Shown here one piece after another: positions 17,072 to 26,789 of a stretch of DNA of 64,000 nucleotides. The translations under genes were made by a program, and so were the position numbers. Within the stretch, counting starts at the first letter, position 1, and every line of letters begins with the position of its first letter. The stretch lies in assembly GCA_018396705.1 (NCBI GenBank), contig JAGTQZ010000006.1:142059-206058 (forward strand), read 5' to 3'. A model generated the notes under the pieces. That model ran no database searches, had not been told where the DNA came from, and worked only from the letters and a program-made list of their open reading frames with translations. The stretch comes from Candidatus Bathyarchaeota archaeon (GTDB lineage: Archaea > Thermoproteota > Bathyarchaeia > Bathyarchaeales > Bathycorpusculaceae).

Positions 17072-18364
17072 TCATGGATATATACGTGTTATAGTTCTCG
17101 GAAAAGGTATTGTCTCCCGTATGTGCTTTAGCTTGCAAATCCACATAACTGTCCGTTCTATTCCCAATCCAAAGCCAGAATGCGGAACAGCGCCATACCT
17201 TCGTAGGTCTAGGTACCATTCGTAGGCTTGCTTTGGCAAGCCAAATTCTTCTATGCGTTTTTCCAACAACTTTAAGTCGTGAATGCGCTGGCTTCCCCCT
17301 ATTATTTCGCCGTAGCCTTCCGGCGCCATCAAATCTGCGCATAGCACTACCTCAGGATTTTCTGGATCTGGCTGCATGTAGAACGCCTTAGCTTTAGCCG
17401 GATATCTGTGGACGAACACGGGCTTTTCAAACTGCAGGGAAATGTACCTTTCATGGGGTGCTCCAAGGTCTTCACCCCACTGTATAGGAAAGCCTGCCTT
17501 TTGTAGCATGTTCACCGCTTCTGTGTAACTTATCCTCTCAAAAGGCGGTTCAACTTTCTGTAATGGTTTGATGTCTCGTTTGAGGGTTTCAAGTTCTCTT
17601 CGGCGTTTTTCTAAAATTGTTTTGACAATATAGGTTACCATCTCTTCTTGAACTTTTAAATTTTCCTCGAAGTCGCAGAAGGCCATTTCAGGCTCAACCA
17701 TCCAAAATTCCGTCAAGTGCCGTGGTGTCTTTGATTTCTCTGCTCTGAAGGTTGGTCCGAAACAGTAAACTTTCCCGAAAGCCGCTATAGTTGCTTCGAC
17801 ATAAAGCTGGCCACTTTGAGTCAAGTAGGCTTTTTCTCCAAAATATGGAACTTCAAATAGAGTTGTTGTCCCCTCTACTGCGGCCGGTGTAAATATAGGG
17901 GCGTCTGTTAAAACAAAGCCTTGGCTGTCTAGAAAATCTCTGCAAGCTTTCACAACTTCGGCTCTAATTCTTAGAATGGCAGTTTGCCTGGGGCTTCTAA
18001 TCCATAACTGCCTATAATTCATGAGAAAGTCTATACCATGCTCCTTTTTGGCAAGTGGATACTCTCGTTCAGCTAAGTGCACGATTTGCAAATCTTTGAC
18101 TCGAATTTCATAGCCGCCGGGTGCTCTTTTGTCTTCCTTCACTGTTCCCCTTATGATAATGGAGGATTCCTGTGTAAGCTCGTCTGCGTCATTGAAAACC
18201 TTCTCATCGACTTCATTTCTGTGGATTGTTGCCTGTATAAAGCCCGTTCCGTCCCTAACTATTAAGAATTGCACTCCACCGCTTGAGCGTCTCGTTACAA
18301 GCCAACCTTTAATTTCAACTTCGTGGTTAGTGAGTTTTCCATCCAAAATGTCACTTACACTCAT
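17072..18364 (-). CDS. asnS: asparaginyl-tRNA synthetase
   Basis: A 430-residue class IIb synthetase. An N-terminal OB fold binds the anticodon (about 15-105), followed by the catalytic core with motif 2 ([15 protein letters not shown]) and motif 3 GFGLGIER at 397-404. [14 protein letters not shown] and EGTTTLFEV are characteristic of AsnRS, where AspRS has EGGTALF-type sequence. Presence of AsnRS means Asn-tRNA can be charged directly. The gene converges on the Ca2+-ATPase with 15 bp between stops. Confidence 0.92.
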   Translation of the reverse strand: MSVSDILDGKLTNHEVEIKGWLVTRRSSGGVQFLIVRDGTGFIQATIHRNEVDEKVFNDADELTQESSIIIRGTVKEDKRAPGGYEIRVKDLQIVHLAEREYPLAKKEHGIDFLMNYRQLWIRSPRQTAILRIRAEVVKACRDFLDSQGFVLTDAPIFTPAAVEGTTTLFEVPYFGEKAYLTQSGQLYVEATIAAFGKVYCFGPTFRAEKSKTPRHLTEFWMVEPEMAFCDFEENLKVQEEMVTYIVKTILEKRRRELETLKRDIKPLQKVEPPFERISYTEAVNMLQKAGFPIQWGEDLGAPHERYISLQFEKPVFVHRYPAKAKAFYMQPDPENPEVVLCADLMAPEGYGEIIGGSQRIHDLKLLEKRIEEFGLPKQAYEWYLDLRRYGAVPHSGFGLGIERTVMWICKLKHIRETIPFPRTITRIYP

Positions 18365-18527
18365 TATCTGCTTCCTCCTTTAAAACTGCCTTAGGAAATA
18401 AGCTTAGGCTATTTGGCAAAACTGCAATAGATTTAAGCCACGTTAAAGTGTTCACCTTGCACCTTTATTACCCACATAACATAACCTTTTCATGTTTTAA
18501 ATGTTTTGGCTGGAAGCTTCACAACCC

Positions 18528-18533
18528 TTAAAT
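18528..18533 (+). promoter_or_regulatory. TATA box of the CDF transporter gene
   Basis: CCCTTAAATC centred about 32 bp before ATG 18563 predicts a nearly leaderless transcript and excludes the upstream in-frame TTG at 18506. Confidence 0.5.
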
Positions 18534-18562
18534 CTCCCGTCTTTTCAATCTACTTGACTATA

Positions 18563-19927
18563 ATGCGTGTAGGAGAAGAGAGGTTCAAGGCTCTAAGCAT
18601 TTCGACACTTGCCATCACAAGCGTTGTTATGGTAGAATTTGTTTTGGGAATGGTTGCTGGGAGTCTCGCAATACTCAGCGATGGCGCCCACGCGATGCTG
18701 GACGCTGTGTCCATGTTTATTCTCTTGATTGCCACCAAAGCTTCGCTTAAACCCTCAGACGAGGAACACATGTACGGACATGAGAAAATTGAACCGCTGG
18801 GTGGGCTTATAGGCGGCGTAATCCTTTTCGGCACAACTCTTTTCCTAATCATGGAGGCCGTCCAAAAAATTATCTATGGAAAAATCTTCATTATTCAGGA
18901 GTGGGAACTTGCAGGGTTTGCTGCCATAGGCTACACTTTATGCATTGATCTTTTGCGGTTAAAGGTTCTCCATAAAGTAAAGGAACAAAGTGCAACCACT
19001 AGGGCTGGCTTTTACCATTCGCTGGCTGATTTAGGCTCAACGCTTGTAGCCCTCTTTGGGTTTGGGATGGCTGTACTTGGATTACCAATATTCGATGTTT
19101 TAGCTTCAATTTTCTTGAGTGTCACGATAGGCTATCTTAGCATTAAGCTTGTTAAATCAAGCGGAATGGAACTAAGTGATGCGGTATCTAAAGATCTAGC
19201 CGAAAAAGTTAGAAAGGAAATTATGGCGACGGAGGGCGTTTTGAAAGTTACGAATCTGCGAGTTAGAAAGGCTGGAACCAAAACGTTTGTTGAGGCCACA
19301 ATTAAAGTTCCGGATTACATGAGTCTAGAAGAATCCCACATGGTATCCTCTAGGGTGGAGGAGAACCTTACCCGTCTTCTGGGTTCAGCTGAAGTTACCG
19401 TGCATGTTGAACCTCCCGAGAAAAAAACATCGACAAACAAGTTAATAGAACAACTAGCCAAAAAAGTCGACGGTGTGAAGGCGGTTCATGAGGTAAACAC
19501 CGTGCTTTCCAATGGCAAACTCTATGTAACAATGCATGCACTGGTAGACCCCCAAATGTCTGTTCGTGATGCCCATGAATTGGCAGAAAAAATTGAGAGA
19601 ACGCTCACCCAGACGATTGGAAACGTTGGAAATGTAACTGTGCACATGGAACCCTTTGACTCAACTATCCAGAGAGGACCAGCGGTGGACGAATCCGAAG
19701 TCCGGCAGACAATATTCGAGGCTATTAAGTATTATCAGCAGATTCTCAGTGTGAAGCGTATTATAACATATATAGCCGATAGAAAACGCTACATAAACAT
19801 AGATTGCTGTTTTATGGAGCAATTTTCCGTTGAAGAAGCTCACAATATTTCGTCAAAAATTGAAGATATGATCAAGAAAAAGTTCACAGAAACTGTGGTA
19901 ACTGTGCACATTGAACCAAAAGGATGA
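18563..19927 (+). CDS. cation diffusion facilitator (CDF) transporter with three C-terminal domains
   Basis: About 454 residues. Six membrane helices cover roughly the first 190 residues, with the metal-site pattern of the family (SDGAHAMLD in TM2, FYHSLADLGS in TM5). Then come three consecutive copies of the cytoplasmic ferredoxin-like dimerisation domain, each ending TVHVEP, TVHMEP or TVHIEP (around residues 290, 375 and 450). Typical CDF proteins have one such domain and about 300 residues. The protein should exchange Zn2+, Fe2+ or Mn2+ for protons; the metal cannot be read from sequence. ATG 18563 fits the TATA box. Confidence 0.92.
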   Translation: MRVGEERFKALSISTLAITSVVMVEFVLGMVAGSLAILSDGAHAMLDAVSMFILLIATKASLKPSDEEHMYGHEKIEPLGGLIGGVILFGTTLFLIMEAVQKIIYGKIFIIQEWELAGFAAIGYTLCIDLLRLKVLHKVKEQSATTRAGFYHSLADLGSTLVALFGFGMAVLGLPIFDVLASIFLSVTIGYLSIKLVKSSGMELSDAVSKDLAEKVRKEIMATEGVLKVTNLRVRKAGTKTFVEATIKVPDYMSLEESHMVSSRVEENLTRLLGSAEVTVHVEPPEKKTSTNKLIEQLAKKVDGVKAVHEVNTVLSNGKLYVTMHALVDPQMSVRDAHELAEKIERTLTQTIGNVGNVTVHMEPFDSTIQRGPAVDESEVRQTIFEAIKYYQQILSVKRIITYIADRKRYINIDCCFMEQFSVEEAHNISSKIEDMIKKKFTETVVTVHIEPKG

Positions 19928-19928
19928 T

Positions 19929-20795
19929 TCAGCTAATGCTTCCTGCAATAAAGGCAATTAACCCTATAAGAAACCAGCCTAAAACTTGATTTTTCACTCG
20001 CTTCGCATTCTTCCTTGAATAGTTCTTTAAAAGAATTATTGAAGATGTAATAAGGCCTAGATCTGTTACTGCTACTATTGGGATAAACCAGACCGAAACG
20101 AGGTTCAGCAATGGTGGTATTGGCGTTAGCATCACCGCAAGAAGGTAAAAAACCGCGGCAGCAACTGCAGCTTGGCGCGCACCATAAAGGACTGCAATAG
20201 TTTTAACATTTCGTGTCATATCACCTTGCATGTCCGCTATCCCTTTGGTTATTTCTCTTCCAGTGTTTGATAAGAACACCATTGCGGCAAAAATCCAAAT
20301 GTTTCCCTTTATAAGATTGGATATTGCTAAACTTCCATAAATGAACGGCGCTGAGACGCAAGCGCTCACTAGAAGGTTTCCCGGGAACCCTGTTTTCTTT
20401 CCAAAGGTGACATAGCTTACTGAGATAAGCCAAAAAATTAAAGCAGTTGTAAAACACTGAAGTGGCGCTTTGCTATTTGTTAGAATGGCTGTGGAAAATC
20501 CCAAAAATGTTAACGCTACTGCAAATGCTATGGCTTCTTTTGGTTTTACTAAACCGCTGGGAATTGGTCGTGAAGGCTCGTTTATGGCGTCTATTTCCTT
20601 ATCATAATAATCGTTTATTGCCATCGAAGCTGCAGTTAATAGAAAGCCCGTAAAGAAGCCGTAAAAAAGGCTCGATAAGGGGCTTATAAATAAACTGTGG
20701 GCGTCAGCTAGGGCGGCGCCTACAATCACCGCGAAACCCATCATTGTGCAATTTATTGGTCGCATTAGGCGTATTAAACCAACAAGTTTTTTCAT
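19929..20795 (-). CDS. digeranylgeranylglyceryl phosphate synthase (UbiA prenyltransferase)
   Basis: A 288-residue polytopic membrane enzyme of the UbiA family. The first Asp-rich motif NDYYDKEID is at 61-69 and the second, DMQGD, about 190. The N-terminal ...RLMRPINCTMMGFAVIVGA is typical of archaeal DGGGPS, which adds the second geranylgeranyl chain to GGGP in ether-lipid synthesis. GGGPS is at 963-1721. Its stop is one base from the stop of the convergent CDF gene. Other UbiA enzymes are possible but the short length and N-terminal motif favour DGGGPS. Confidence 0.88.
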   Translation of the reverse strand: MKKLVGLIRLMRPINCTMMGFAVIVGAALADAHSLFISPLSSLFYGFFTGFLLTAASMAINDYYDKEIDAINEPSRPIPSGLVKPKEAIAFAVALTFLGFSTAILTNSKAPLQCFTTALIFWLISVSYVTFGKKTGFPGNLLVSACVSAPFIYGSLAISNLIKGNIWIFAAMVFLSNTGREITKGIADMQGDMTRNVKTIAVLYGARQAAVAAAVFYLLAVMLTPIPPLLNLVSVWFIPIVAVTDLGLITSSIILLKNYSRKNAKRVKNQVLGWFLIGLIAFIAGSIS

Positions 20796-20894
20796 TTCAG
20801 AGCCTTTGCCCCACTGTTGTTCTATATTCTGGATGTTAACCTCTAAAAGTTTAATACGATGGCATAAATATCTTCGGATGAAGCTGGTGATCTC

Positions 20895-22166
20895 TTGCCT
20901 TGCTGCTATGATCCTGAAAAGTTGACTGTGATAATTCCAGTTGGCGGGAAAGCCACGCGACTTTTACCTTTAACAGCTGAAACAAGCAAGGCTTGTCTGC
21001 GTCTCCTGAACAGGCCAATGATAGAGTTTTCGCTTCTATCTCTGGCTCAGCAAGGTGTTAGAGACTTTATTTTTGGAGTTAAAGGATACACTAATTATCG
21101 AGATCTATACGACTATTTCGAGTCTGGTTACGGTTTTTCAGCCCGTTATGGTATAACCCCACGTGTGCATATAAAATATCAACCAAACATAGATGACTTA
21201 GGGAGCGCCGACTCAGCACGGATAAACATAGAATACTACAACTTGAAAAACCCTATTTTTGCAGTGCAAGGCGACAACATCTTCGACGTAAACTTAAAGG
21301 AGCTCATTGAATTTCATGAGGAAAAAGGAGCTGTCATAACAATCGCCTTGACAGAGGTAAAAGATGTTGAGGGCTACGGTATCGCTGACATAAACAAGGA
21401 TTGCAGAATCCAAAAATTCATTGAAAAACCTTCACCGAAAGAAGCGCCTTCAAACCTTGCTAACACAGGCCTCTACCTAGTTTCGCCGGAAATAAGAAAA
21501 ATCTTCAAGGAAAACGGTGTTAAGAAAATCATTAGAGAGCGAAAACGCCTTGACTTCGGATATGACTTTATCCCATATGTAATAGAGACTGGAAGACCAG
21601 TATATGGCTATGTCCTAAAAGGAGGCTGGTATGACGTTGGGACCCCTAAGCGTTACTTAGAAGCCATGAGAGACATGCTTGAAGGACGATTCCCTGTAGT
21701 GGTTGATTACGAAGGAAGAATCGACGAGGAAGCCAAAATTTGGGTTCAAGGTGAAAGCTTCGAGTCTATGAAACGCCGTGAAGAAATCGTAAAGAAAATC
21801 AAACAGGGAAAAATAGAGGTTAAAGGTGCGGTCCTGATAGGACGGCACTGTGAAATAGGTGACGGAGCGCGTATTGTGAATTCTTGTATAGATAACTATA
21901 CAAGAATAGGCCATAATGCAATCATAGAAAATTCCGCCGTGATGGATCGAGTAATAATAGGAGATAACGCAGAGATTAGAGATAGCATCATCGGGCGGCA
22001 CGTAACAATACATTCAAGTTTTAGACGGCCAACGAGGATTAGTGCAGTTTCGGTAATAGCCGACGACGTCATAATCGCAGAAGGTTGTCTCTTAAAAGCG
22101 ACCAAAGTCTACCCACACCAATCAGTTAGAGGTGAATTTGAATACCAAACGATAATGTCAAGTTGA
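20895..22166 (+). CDS. sugar-phosphate nucleotidyltransferase with left-handed beta-helix domain
   Basis: A 423-residue protein. The Rossmann-like NTP-transferase domain (about 10-245) begins IIPVGGKATRLLPLT, the nucleotide-binding signature, followed by KACLRLLNRPMIEF. The C-terminal 130 residues show hexapeptide repeats (IGRHCEIGDGARIV, IGDNAEIRDSIIGRHVTI) forming a left-handed beta helix as in GlmU-like and mannose-1-phosphate guanylyltransferases. The start is TTG 20895 with GGTGA 4 nt upstream. The sugar and nucleotide cannot be assigned from the sequence. Confidence 0.87.
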   Translation: MPCCYDPEKLTVIIPVGGKATRLLPLTAETSKACLRLLNRPMIEFSLLSLAQQGVRDFIFGVKGYTNYRDLYDYFESGYGFSARYGITPRVHIKYQPNIDDLGSADSARINIEYYNLKNPIFAVQGDNIFDVNLKELIEFHEEKGAVITIALTEVKDVEGYGIADINKDCRIQKFIEKPSPKEAPSNLANTGLYLVSPEIRKIFKENGVKKIIRERKRLDFGYDFIPYVIETGRPVYGYVLKGGWYDVGTPKRYLEAMRDMLEGRFPVVVDYEGRIDEEAKIWVQGESFESMKRREEIVKKIKQGKIEVKGAVLIGRHCEIGDGARIVNSCIDNYTRIGHNAIIENSAVMDRVIIGDNAEIRDSIIGRHVTIHSSFRRPTRISAVSVIADDVIIAEGCLLKATKVYPHQSVRGEFEYQTIMSS

Positions 22167-22230
22167 CGATTAAAAGTAGCTTGCCAAAATTCTTGGAACA
22201 ACACTAGGCTGAGTGTTGTGCCAGAAATGG

Positions 22231-22788
22231 TTAAGCTTTAAACCATTTGAATATGAGATATCTAACTCTTCCGCTTTCTAAGTCTGGCACGGCGATTATA
22301 AACCTTTTACGAACGGTGGTCGCCAATCTTCCGGCTTTCACAATTTCTGTTGCAGTTAACTCGGAGGACGCTTTTTTCACAGAGACCATAAACGGTGCAT
22401 GTTCTAAACCAGGTCCATATTTGTAGACTGCGAAGTCGCATCCAAACTTTATGCCTGGAGTAACTACCATTTCTTTATCGCGCAGATCGCGGTAGACCAC
22501 GTATTTCTCATCAAACTCTTCATAAAGTGTTCTTGCTTTTTGACGAAGCTTTTTTAAACTTACCTTTTGTTTGTTGGCCCCTTCATATACGGTTATAATT
22601 CCCTTTTCTGCGAGGTATAATCCTTCCATTAAGTCTAGAATCAACGGTACATTAAACTCTGGAACTTTAGGTTTTGGGATGCCTAAGGGTTTACCGTAAA
22701 ACCCCGTCTTGTATAGTTCTGAGCCCTCAACCGGGTTCCAGACAACTAAAAAATTTTCTATAAACTCAACTGGTATTTTTTTCGGCAT
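22231..22788 (-). CDS. endA: tRNA-splicing endonuclease, homotetramer-type subunit
   Basis: A 185-residue protein of the alpha-4 type archaeal endonuclease, which cuts bulge-helix-bulge introns. The C-terminal catalytic domain carries Y122, H130 (in GPGLEHAPF) and K161 (in LATTVRKRF), the expected Tyr-His-Lys triad. It fits the intron in tRNA-Ser at 11787-11909. It lies 6 nt downstream of the DUF47 gene on the same strand. Confidence 0.9.
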   Translation of the reverse strand: MPKKIPVEFIENFLVVWNPVEGSELYKTGFYGKPLGIPKPKVPEFNVPLILDLMEGLYLAEKGIITVYEGANKQKVSLKKLRQKARTLYEEFDEKYVVYRDLRDKEMVVTPGIKFGCDFAVYKYGPGLEHAPFMVSVKKASSELTATEIVKAGRLATTVRKRFIIAVPDLESGRVRYLIFKWFKA

Positions 22789-22794
22789 TATTCA

Positions 22795-23466
22795 TCACAT
22801 TATAAAGGATAGGACACGAGCTGCTTCAACAGCATCTTCAGCCTTGTCCGCAGAGTCTTCTAAAAGTTGCAGTATGTCCCTCAAAAGCAAAAGTGCTTGA
22901 ATTTCAAGTTTACTGTTTAGAAGCTTTATTTCCAAGGTTCTGTATAGTTCGTCCACCTCTTTTTCGGCTACTTCGACCTCGCTAGCTTTTTCCATAGCTT
23001 TTTCTGGACTGTAGGATAGAACCATTGTTGTTTCTCTGAGTTTTATGACCGTTTCAAGGACGGCTTCCGAAAGTTTTAAAAGGTCCTTCTTAAGGTCAAT
23101 AGGTACATTCCAATTATGTTCCATCACCTGTAGAAGGCGGAAGGCTATTCCTTCAGAAAAGTCTGCTATTTCGTTAGCCAAGTTCGTAAACCTCAGGAAG
23201 TCCTCTCTACTCAATAATATGGCGCCAATTTCCGCCAATTCTCTTGAAACGAGTCGTCTAGCCTTGGTAACGTCGTCTTCCCCGGCTCTGATCTCATTGT
23301 AGATCTGCTTCGCTTTTTCTTTGTCGTTTTTTGTGAAGCATTCTATCATTTGAGGGACTTTCCTAGTTAAATCCAAAACTTTTCGTAGGTGTTCTTGGCA
23401 AATATTCAACACCCTCTGCCTGACACGTTCCTCCGTCTCGGCTGGAAGTACCAACTTTCCCACCAC
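22795..23466 (-). CDS. DUF47 (PhoU-like) protein
   Basis: A 223-residue all-helical protein with the regularly spaced acidic residues of the DUF47/PhoU family (for example ANEIADFSEGIAFRL and DILQLLEDSADKAEDAVEA). Such proteins are associated with low-affinity phosphate (Pit) transport, but no transporter is adjacent; the genes downstream and upstream are EndA and GlyRS. A second PhoU-type regulator with a DNA-binding domain is at 10416-11402. Confidence 0.85.
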   Translation of the reverse strand: MVGKLVLPAETEERVRQRVLNICQEHLRKVLDLTRKVPQMIECFTKNDKEKAKQIYNEIRAGEDDVTKARRLVSRELAEIGAILLSREDFLRFTNLANEIADFSEGIAFRLLQVMEHNWNVPIDLKKDLLKLSEAVLETVIKLRETTMVLSYSPEKAMEKASEVEVAEKEVDELYRTLEIKLLNSKLEIQALLLLRDILQLLEDSADKAEDAVEAARVLSFIM

Positions 23467-23530
23467 TGAACTATTGTCTTGCCTACTGAAGCATAATTAA
23501 ATTTAAAAGTGTTAAAAAAGGTAACGAAAG

Positions 23531-25297
23531 CTACTCCTTAACGAGTTCACCTAAATCTTCAAAATTTATTTTGTTTCGGAAATATTTATGCAAGAGTTCC
23601 GGCAAAGCGACGATCCTATTTCGCACCTGTCTCCAAGTGTCTCGATCGCGGATTGTGACTGTGTCATTTTGAAGAGTTTCATAGTCTATGGTGATCCCTA
23701 ATGGTATGCCTGCTTCGTCCGCTCTTGCGTAGCGTCTTCCAATAGAGCCTGCTTCGTCGTATTCCGCAGCGAATCCTTCGTCAATCAGCATTTCATAAAC
23801 CTGCATAGCCTTCTCCGGTAACCCATCTTTGCTCACTAAGGGGTATACTCCAATCTGTATGGGCGCTATGTCTCTTGGGAAACTTAGGATGATTCTGTCT
23901 TCTTTGATGTGGTAAGCGTATTCAAGCGCTACTTGAACAAGTCGGTCTATGCCGAAACTAGGTTCAACCACGTGTGGTATAAAGCGCTTCCCCCGCTCTT
24001 TGGTTCGGTAGGTTGCTATTTCTACGTGCTCCGGCAAAATCTTATACCCCCCAAGCATGTAGTAGCCTTTCTCCTTAAAAGACGCTTCAACCTCTTTCGG
24101 GTTTGCTTCCATCAGCATTTCTGCAATTTTTCTAGCGTCGCCCTTGAAGTCTGGTCCAAGTTTTGTCATTAATGGTTTAATCACCCTCTTCTCAGTTTCA
24201 ACAGGCTTTTCGTGCTCTTTGTATACTCGCATGTCTACTCCACTAAATTGCATGTGTTGTTTTAGGTCGTAGTCTGTTCTATACGCATGTCCAGAAACCT
24301 CAACCCAGCCCCAGCGTTCCATGTAAACCTCCTGGTCAAAGCTTTGAAGTGAATAATGCGCGCGTTCCCATGGAAGCTTTTCAATGAAACGTTGTTTATC
24401 TGCGGGGATTCCCAATTCGGCTAACAGTCTTTTTGCCAAAGCCATGAAAACCGCTTGCCACGGAATCTTTATGTAGCCTTTTTCTAAAGCCTCTTTAACC
24501 GTAACCTCAACTATGTCTTCTGAACCGCGAAGTTTGTTTTCAGCTAAAACCAGCCGTAAAGTTTCATCTCCAAAATCTTTTAAGAGAAAGCAGTTGGGTT
24601 CTTCCGGATCAAAGAAGAATTCAACGTCAGCTATCGTGAACTCTCTTAGCCTTATCAGGCCCTGCCTAGGTGAGATTTCATTTCGCAGTGCGTGGCCTAT
24701 TTGCATTACGCCAAATGGAAGTTTTTCTCGTGCATTTTCATATAGTCGTTTGAACTCCACGAATATGTTCTGAGCAGCCTCTGGCCTTCCATAGCCAACA
24801 GCCTCCGAATAAGGGCCTATCGTGGTTTTAAACATTGTCAGGAAATAGTTGGGCTCTCCAAATTTTCCGCCGCACTCTGGACACTGGACCCCATGGCTTT
24901 CGATGGCTTCCTTCAACTCTTTCAAGCTTAGTTTTTCAGCTTCCGCCTCACTTAGCTTCGTTCTTTCTCGAAGCAAATGATCCGCTCTATATCGTCTTCC
25001 GCATTTTAGACATTCCACCATAGGTTCCTTAAAGTGTTCAACATGGCCAGAAGCTTCAAAGACTTTAGCTGGTGCTATTATTGGAGCCTCTATCTCCATA
25101 ATTCCAAGCTTATTTACGAAGAATTCTCTGAGCTTGTTTTCGATGTTATGTTTTAATCTCTTACCAAGAAAACCGTAAGTTACAAAGCCACTGACACCGC
25201 CATACATTTCATAAGACTGCCAGAAGAAACCCCTACGGCGCGCTAGCTCACTTATCAAAGTAAACTTATCTGGTGTTTTATTGTCCACTTTTGTCAC
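23531..25297 (-). CDS. glyS: glycyl-tRNA synthetase (alpha-2, archaeal/eukaryal type)
   Basis: A 588-residue class IIa synthetase. Motif 2 is RNEISPRQGLIRLREF, motif 3 PSFGIDRLVQVALEYAY, and the C-terminal anticodon-binding domain follows (last about 110 residues). Four cysteines in CLKCGRR and CPECGGK form a zinc-binding insertion. Length is normal for the single-chain GlyRS of archaea. A TTAAAGGGTTAAAAGG stretch lies upstream. Downstream genes are DUF47 and EndA, with 64 bp between GlyRS and DUF47. Confidence 0.94.
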   Translation of the reverse strand: MTKVDNKTPDKFTLISELARRRGFFWQSYEMYGGVSGFVTYGFLGKRLKHNIENKLREFFVNKLGIMEIEAPIIAPAKVFEASGHVEHFKEPMVECLKCGRRYRADHLLRERTKLSEAEAEKLSLKELKEAIESHGVQCPECGGKFGEPNYFLTMFKTTIGPYSEAVGYGRPEAAQNIFVEFKRLYENAREKLPFGVMQIGHALRNEISPRQGLIRLREFTIADVEFFFDPEEPNCFLLKDFGDETLRLVLAENKLRGSEDIVEVTVKEALEKGYIKIPWQAVFMALAKRLLAELGIPADKQRFIEKLPWERAHYSLQSFDQEVYMERWGWVEVSGHAYRTDYDLKQHMQFSGVDMRVYKEHEKPVETEKRVIKPLMTKLGPDFKGDARKIAEMLMEANPKEVEASFKEKGYYMLGGYKILPEHVEIATYRTKERGKRFIPHVVEPSFGIDRLVQVALEYAYHIKEDRIILSFPRDIAPIQIGVYPLVSKDGLPEKAMQVYEMLIDEGFAAEYDEAGSIGRRYARADEAGIPLGITIDYETLQNDTVTIRDRDTWRQVRNRIVALPELLHKYFRNKINFEDLGELVKE

Positions 25298-25695
25298 CTA
25301 TTTTTCTCAAGTGACTAAAGGCTTCTTAATAATAAGCCTTAAAGGGTTAAAAGGTTTCTCTAAAAGGAGATTTCTGCTTGAAACTGTTAACGAGAACGGT
25401 TATCTTCAGCTATGGAGGGGTTTTTGAGTTGGCGTTTTTATTGACTTAATGTTAGATATTTAGGCAACACTACATGTTTTGAATTTGCCATTTTGGGTCC
25501 AATCGAATTTCTAATAGGCTTTATTCAACATGTTCTCTCTCTACCATTGAACTCCTTGCGACATTCACAACGTTTGATATCTGATTCCATCTCAATAGCG
25601 TGTAATAATGTTTCCACTGACTGCGACAACCAACCACGTTTTCAACAACTTCACTTACTGGCTTGCGTAGAGCTTTATAAAGCAGTATGTAATAT
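25298..25695. other. 398 bp intergenic region, no supported gene
   Basis: This divergent region separates glyS and the inositol-phosphate synthase gene. Short frames on both strands lack ribosome-binding sites and sensible composition. A TATA-like CTTTATAAAG (25673-25682) lies close to the inositol-phosphate synthase start. Nothing else is recognised. Confidence 0.5.
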
Positions 25696-26781
25696 GTGGA
25701 AACAAAAGTGGTGCATACCTTGCCGGACATAAAAGTGGCTTTGATCGGTGTTGGAAACTGTGCATCTGCTTTGATACAAGGGCTCAAATATTATAGAAAT
25801 GCTGGAAATTGCGATGAATGCGTGGGTTTGCGGAATTTAACTCTTGGAGGATATCACCCTAGAGACATCAAAATTGTAGCTGCGTTCGATGTTGACAGTA
25901 GAAAAGTTGGGAAGGATTTGGCAGAAGCCATTTTCGCTCCTCCAAATAATGCTCCCAAGTTGATGGAGGTAGCTCCTACTGGTGTTATTGTCCGCAAAGG
26001 GCCGGTTCTTGATGGTGTTGGCGAATACACAAAAAGCGTTATCCAAGTAAGCAGCATGCCGGAGGTCGATGTTGCGCAAGTTCTGCGGGATAGTGGCGCT
26101 GAAATTGTTGTGAACCTTCTCCCAAGCGGAGCTGTTAAGGCTTCTGAATGGTACGCAAACCAGTCATTGAAGGCTGGATGCGCCTTTGTAAATGCGTCGC
26201 CAACTTTTATCGCAAGCAACTTAGAGTGGTCTAGACGCTATGAGGATGCTGGTTTGCCCCTTGTCGGAGATGATTTAACTGATCAAATAGGCGCTACAAC
26301 TCTTCATAAGACTCTACTGCAGCTTCTTTCCAGACAAGGCGTGCGCGTAACCGAAACTTACCAGCTTGATGTTGGCGGGGGAACAGAGTCTCTTGATACG
26401 CTGGAAAGAACCCGTGAACTAAAGCGAACAGTTAAAACAGAGACTGTGAAGGCGGCATTGCCCTACAAAGCTGAAGTTGTCGCTGGGTCGACGGACTATG
26501 TTGATTTTTTGCAGAATAGACGTGACAGTTTCTTTTGGATTAAGGGACTATACTTTTGCGGCGTTTCGATGCAGATAGACATGAGGCTTTCTACAGTTGA
26601 TGCACCAAATGCTGGTTCAGTTCTACTTGACGTGATAAGAGCAGTAAAAATAGCTTTAAACCGCAAACTTAAAGGAGCGATTCTTCCAATATGTGCATAC
26701 GCGTTTAAACGTCCACCACAACTTCTCTCGTTAGAAATTGCTGAAAAAATGTTCGAAGAATTCATCGCTCAAAAAATCTGA
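25696..26781 (+). CDS. ino1: inositol-3-phosphate synthase (myo-inositol-1-phosphate synthase), actinobacterial-like
   Basis: A 361-residue NAD-dependent enzyme that isomerises glucose 6-phosphate to inositol 3-phosphate, a precursor of archaeal inositol phospholipids. GVGNCASALIQGLKYY and the following GGYHPRDIKIVAAFDVD block match the Rossmann part of the shorter prokaryotic family known from actinobacteria. TATA CTTTATAAAG lies only about 19 bp before GTG 25696, so the real start may be GTG 25708, GTG 25711 or TTG 25720. It converges with the PGI/PMI gene that handles the same sugar-phosphate pool. Confidence 0.9.
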   Translation: METKVVHTLPDIKVALIGVGNCASALIQGLKYYRNAGNCDECVGLRNLTLGGYHPRDIKIVAAFDVDSRKVGKDLAEAIFAPPNNAPKLMEVAPTGVIVRKGPVLDGVGEYTKSVIQVSSMPEVDVAQVLRDSGAEIVVNLLPSGAVKASEWYANQSLKAGCAFVNASPTFIASNLEWSRRYEDAGLPLVGDDLTDQIGATTLHKTLLQLLSRQGVRVTETYQLDVGGGTESLDTLERTRELKRTVKTETVKAALPYKAEVVAGSTDYVDFLQNRRDSFFWIKGLYFCGVSMQIDMRLSTVDAPNAGSVLLDVIRAVKIALNRKLKGAILPICAYAFKRPPQLLSLEIAEKMFEEFIAQKI

Positions 26782-26789
26782 CAATAATT

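Noticed and set aside
25493..25787. Short frames in the glyS/inositol-phosphate synthase gap
   Set aside because: No ribosome-binding site, no family features, and both strands are equally open.
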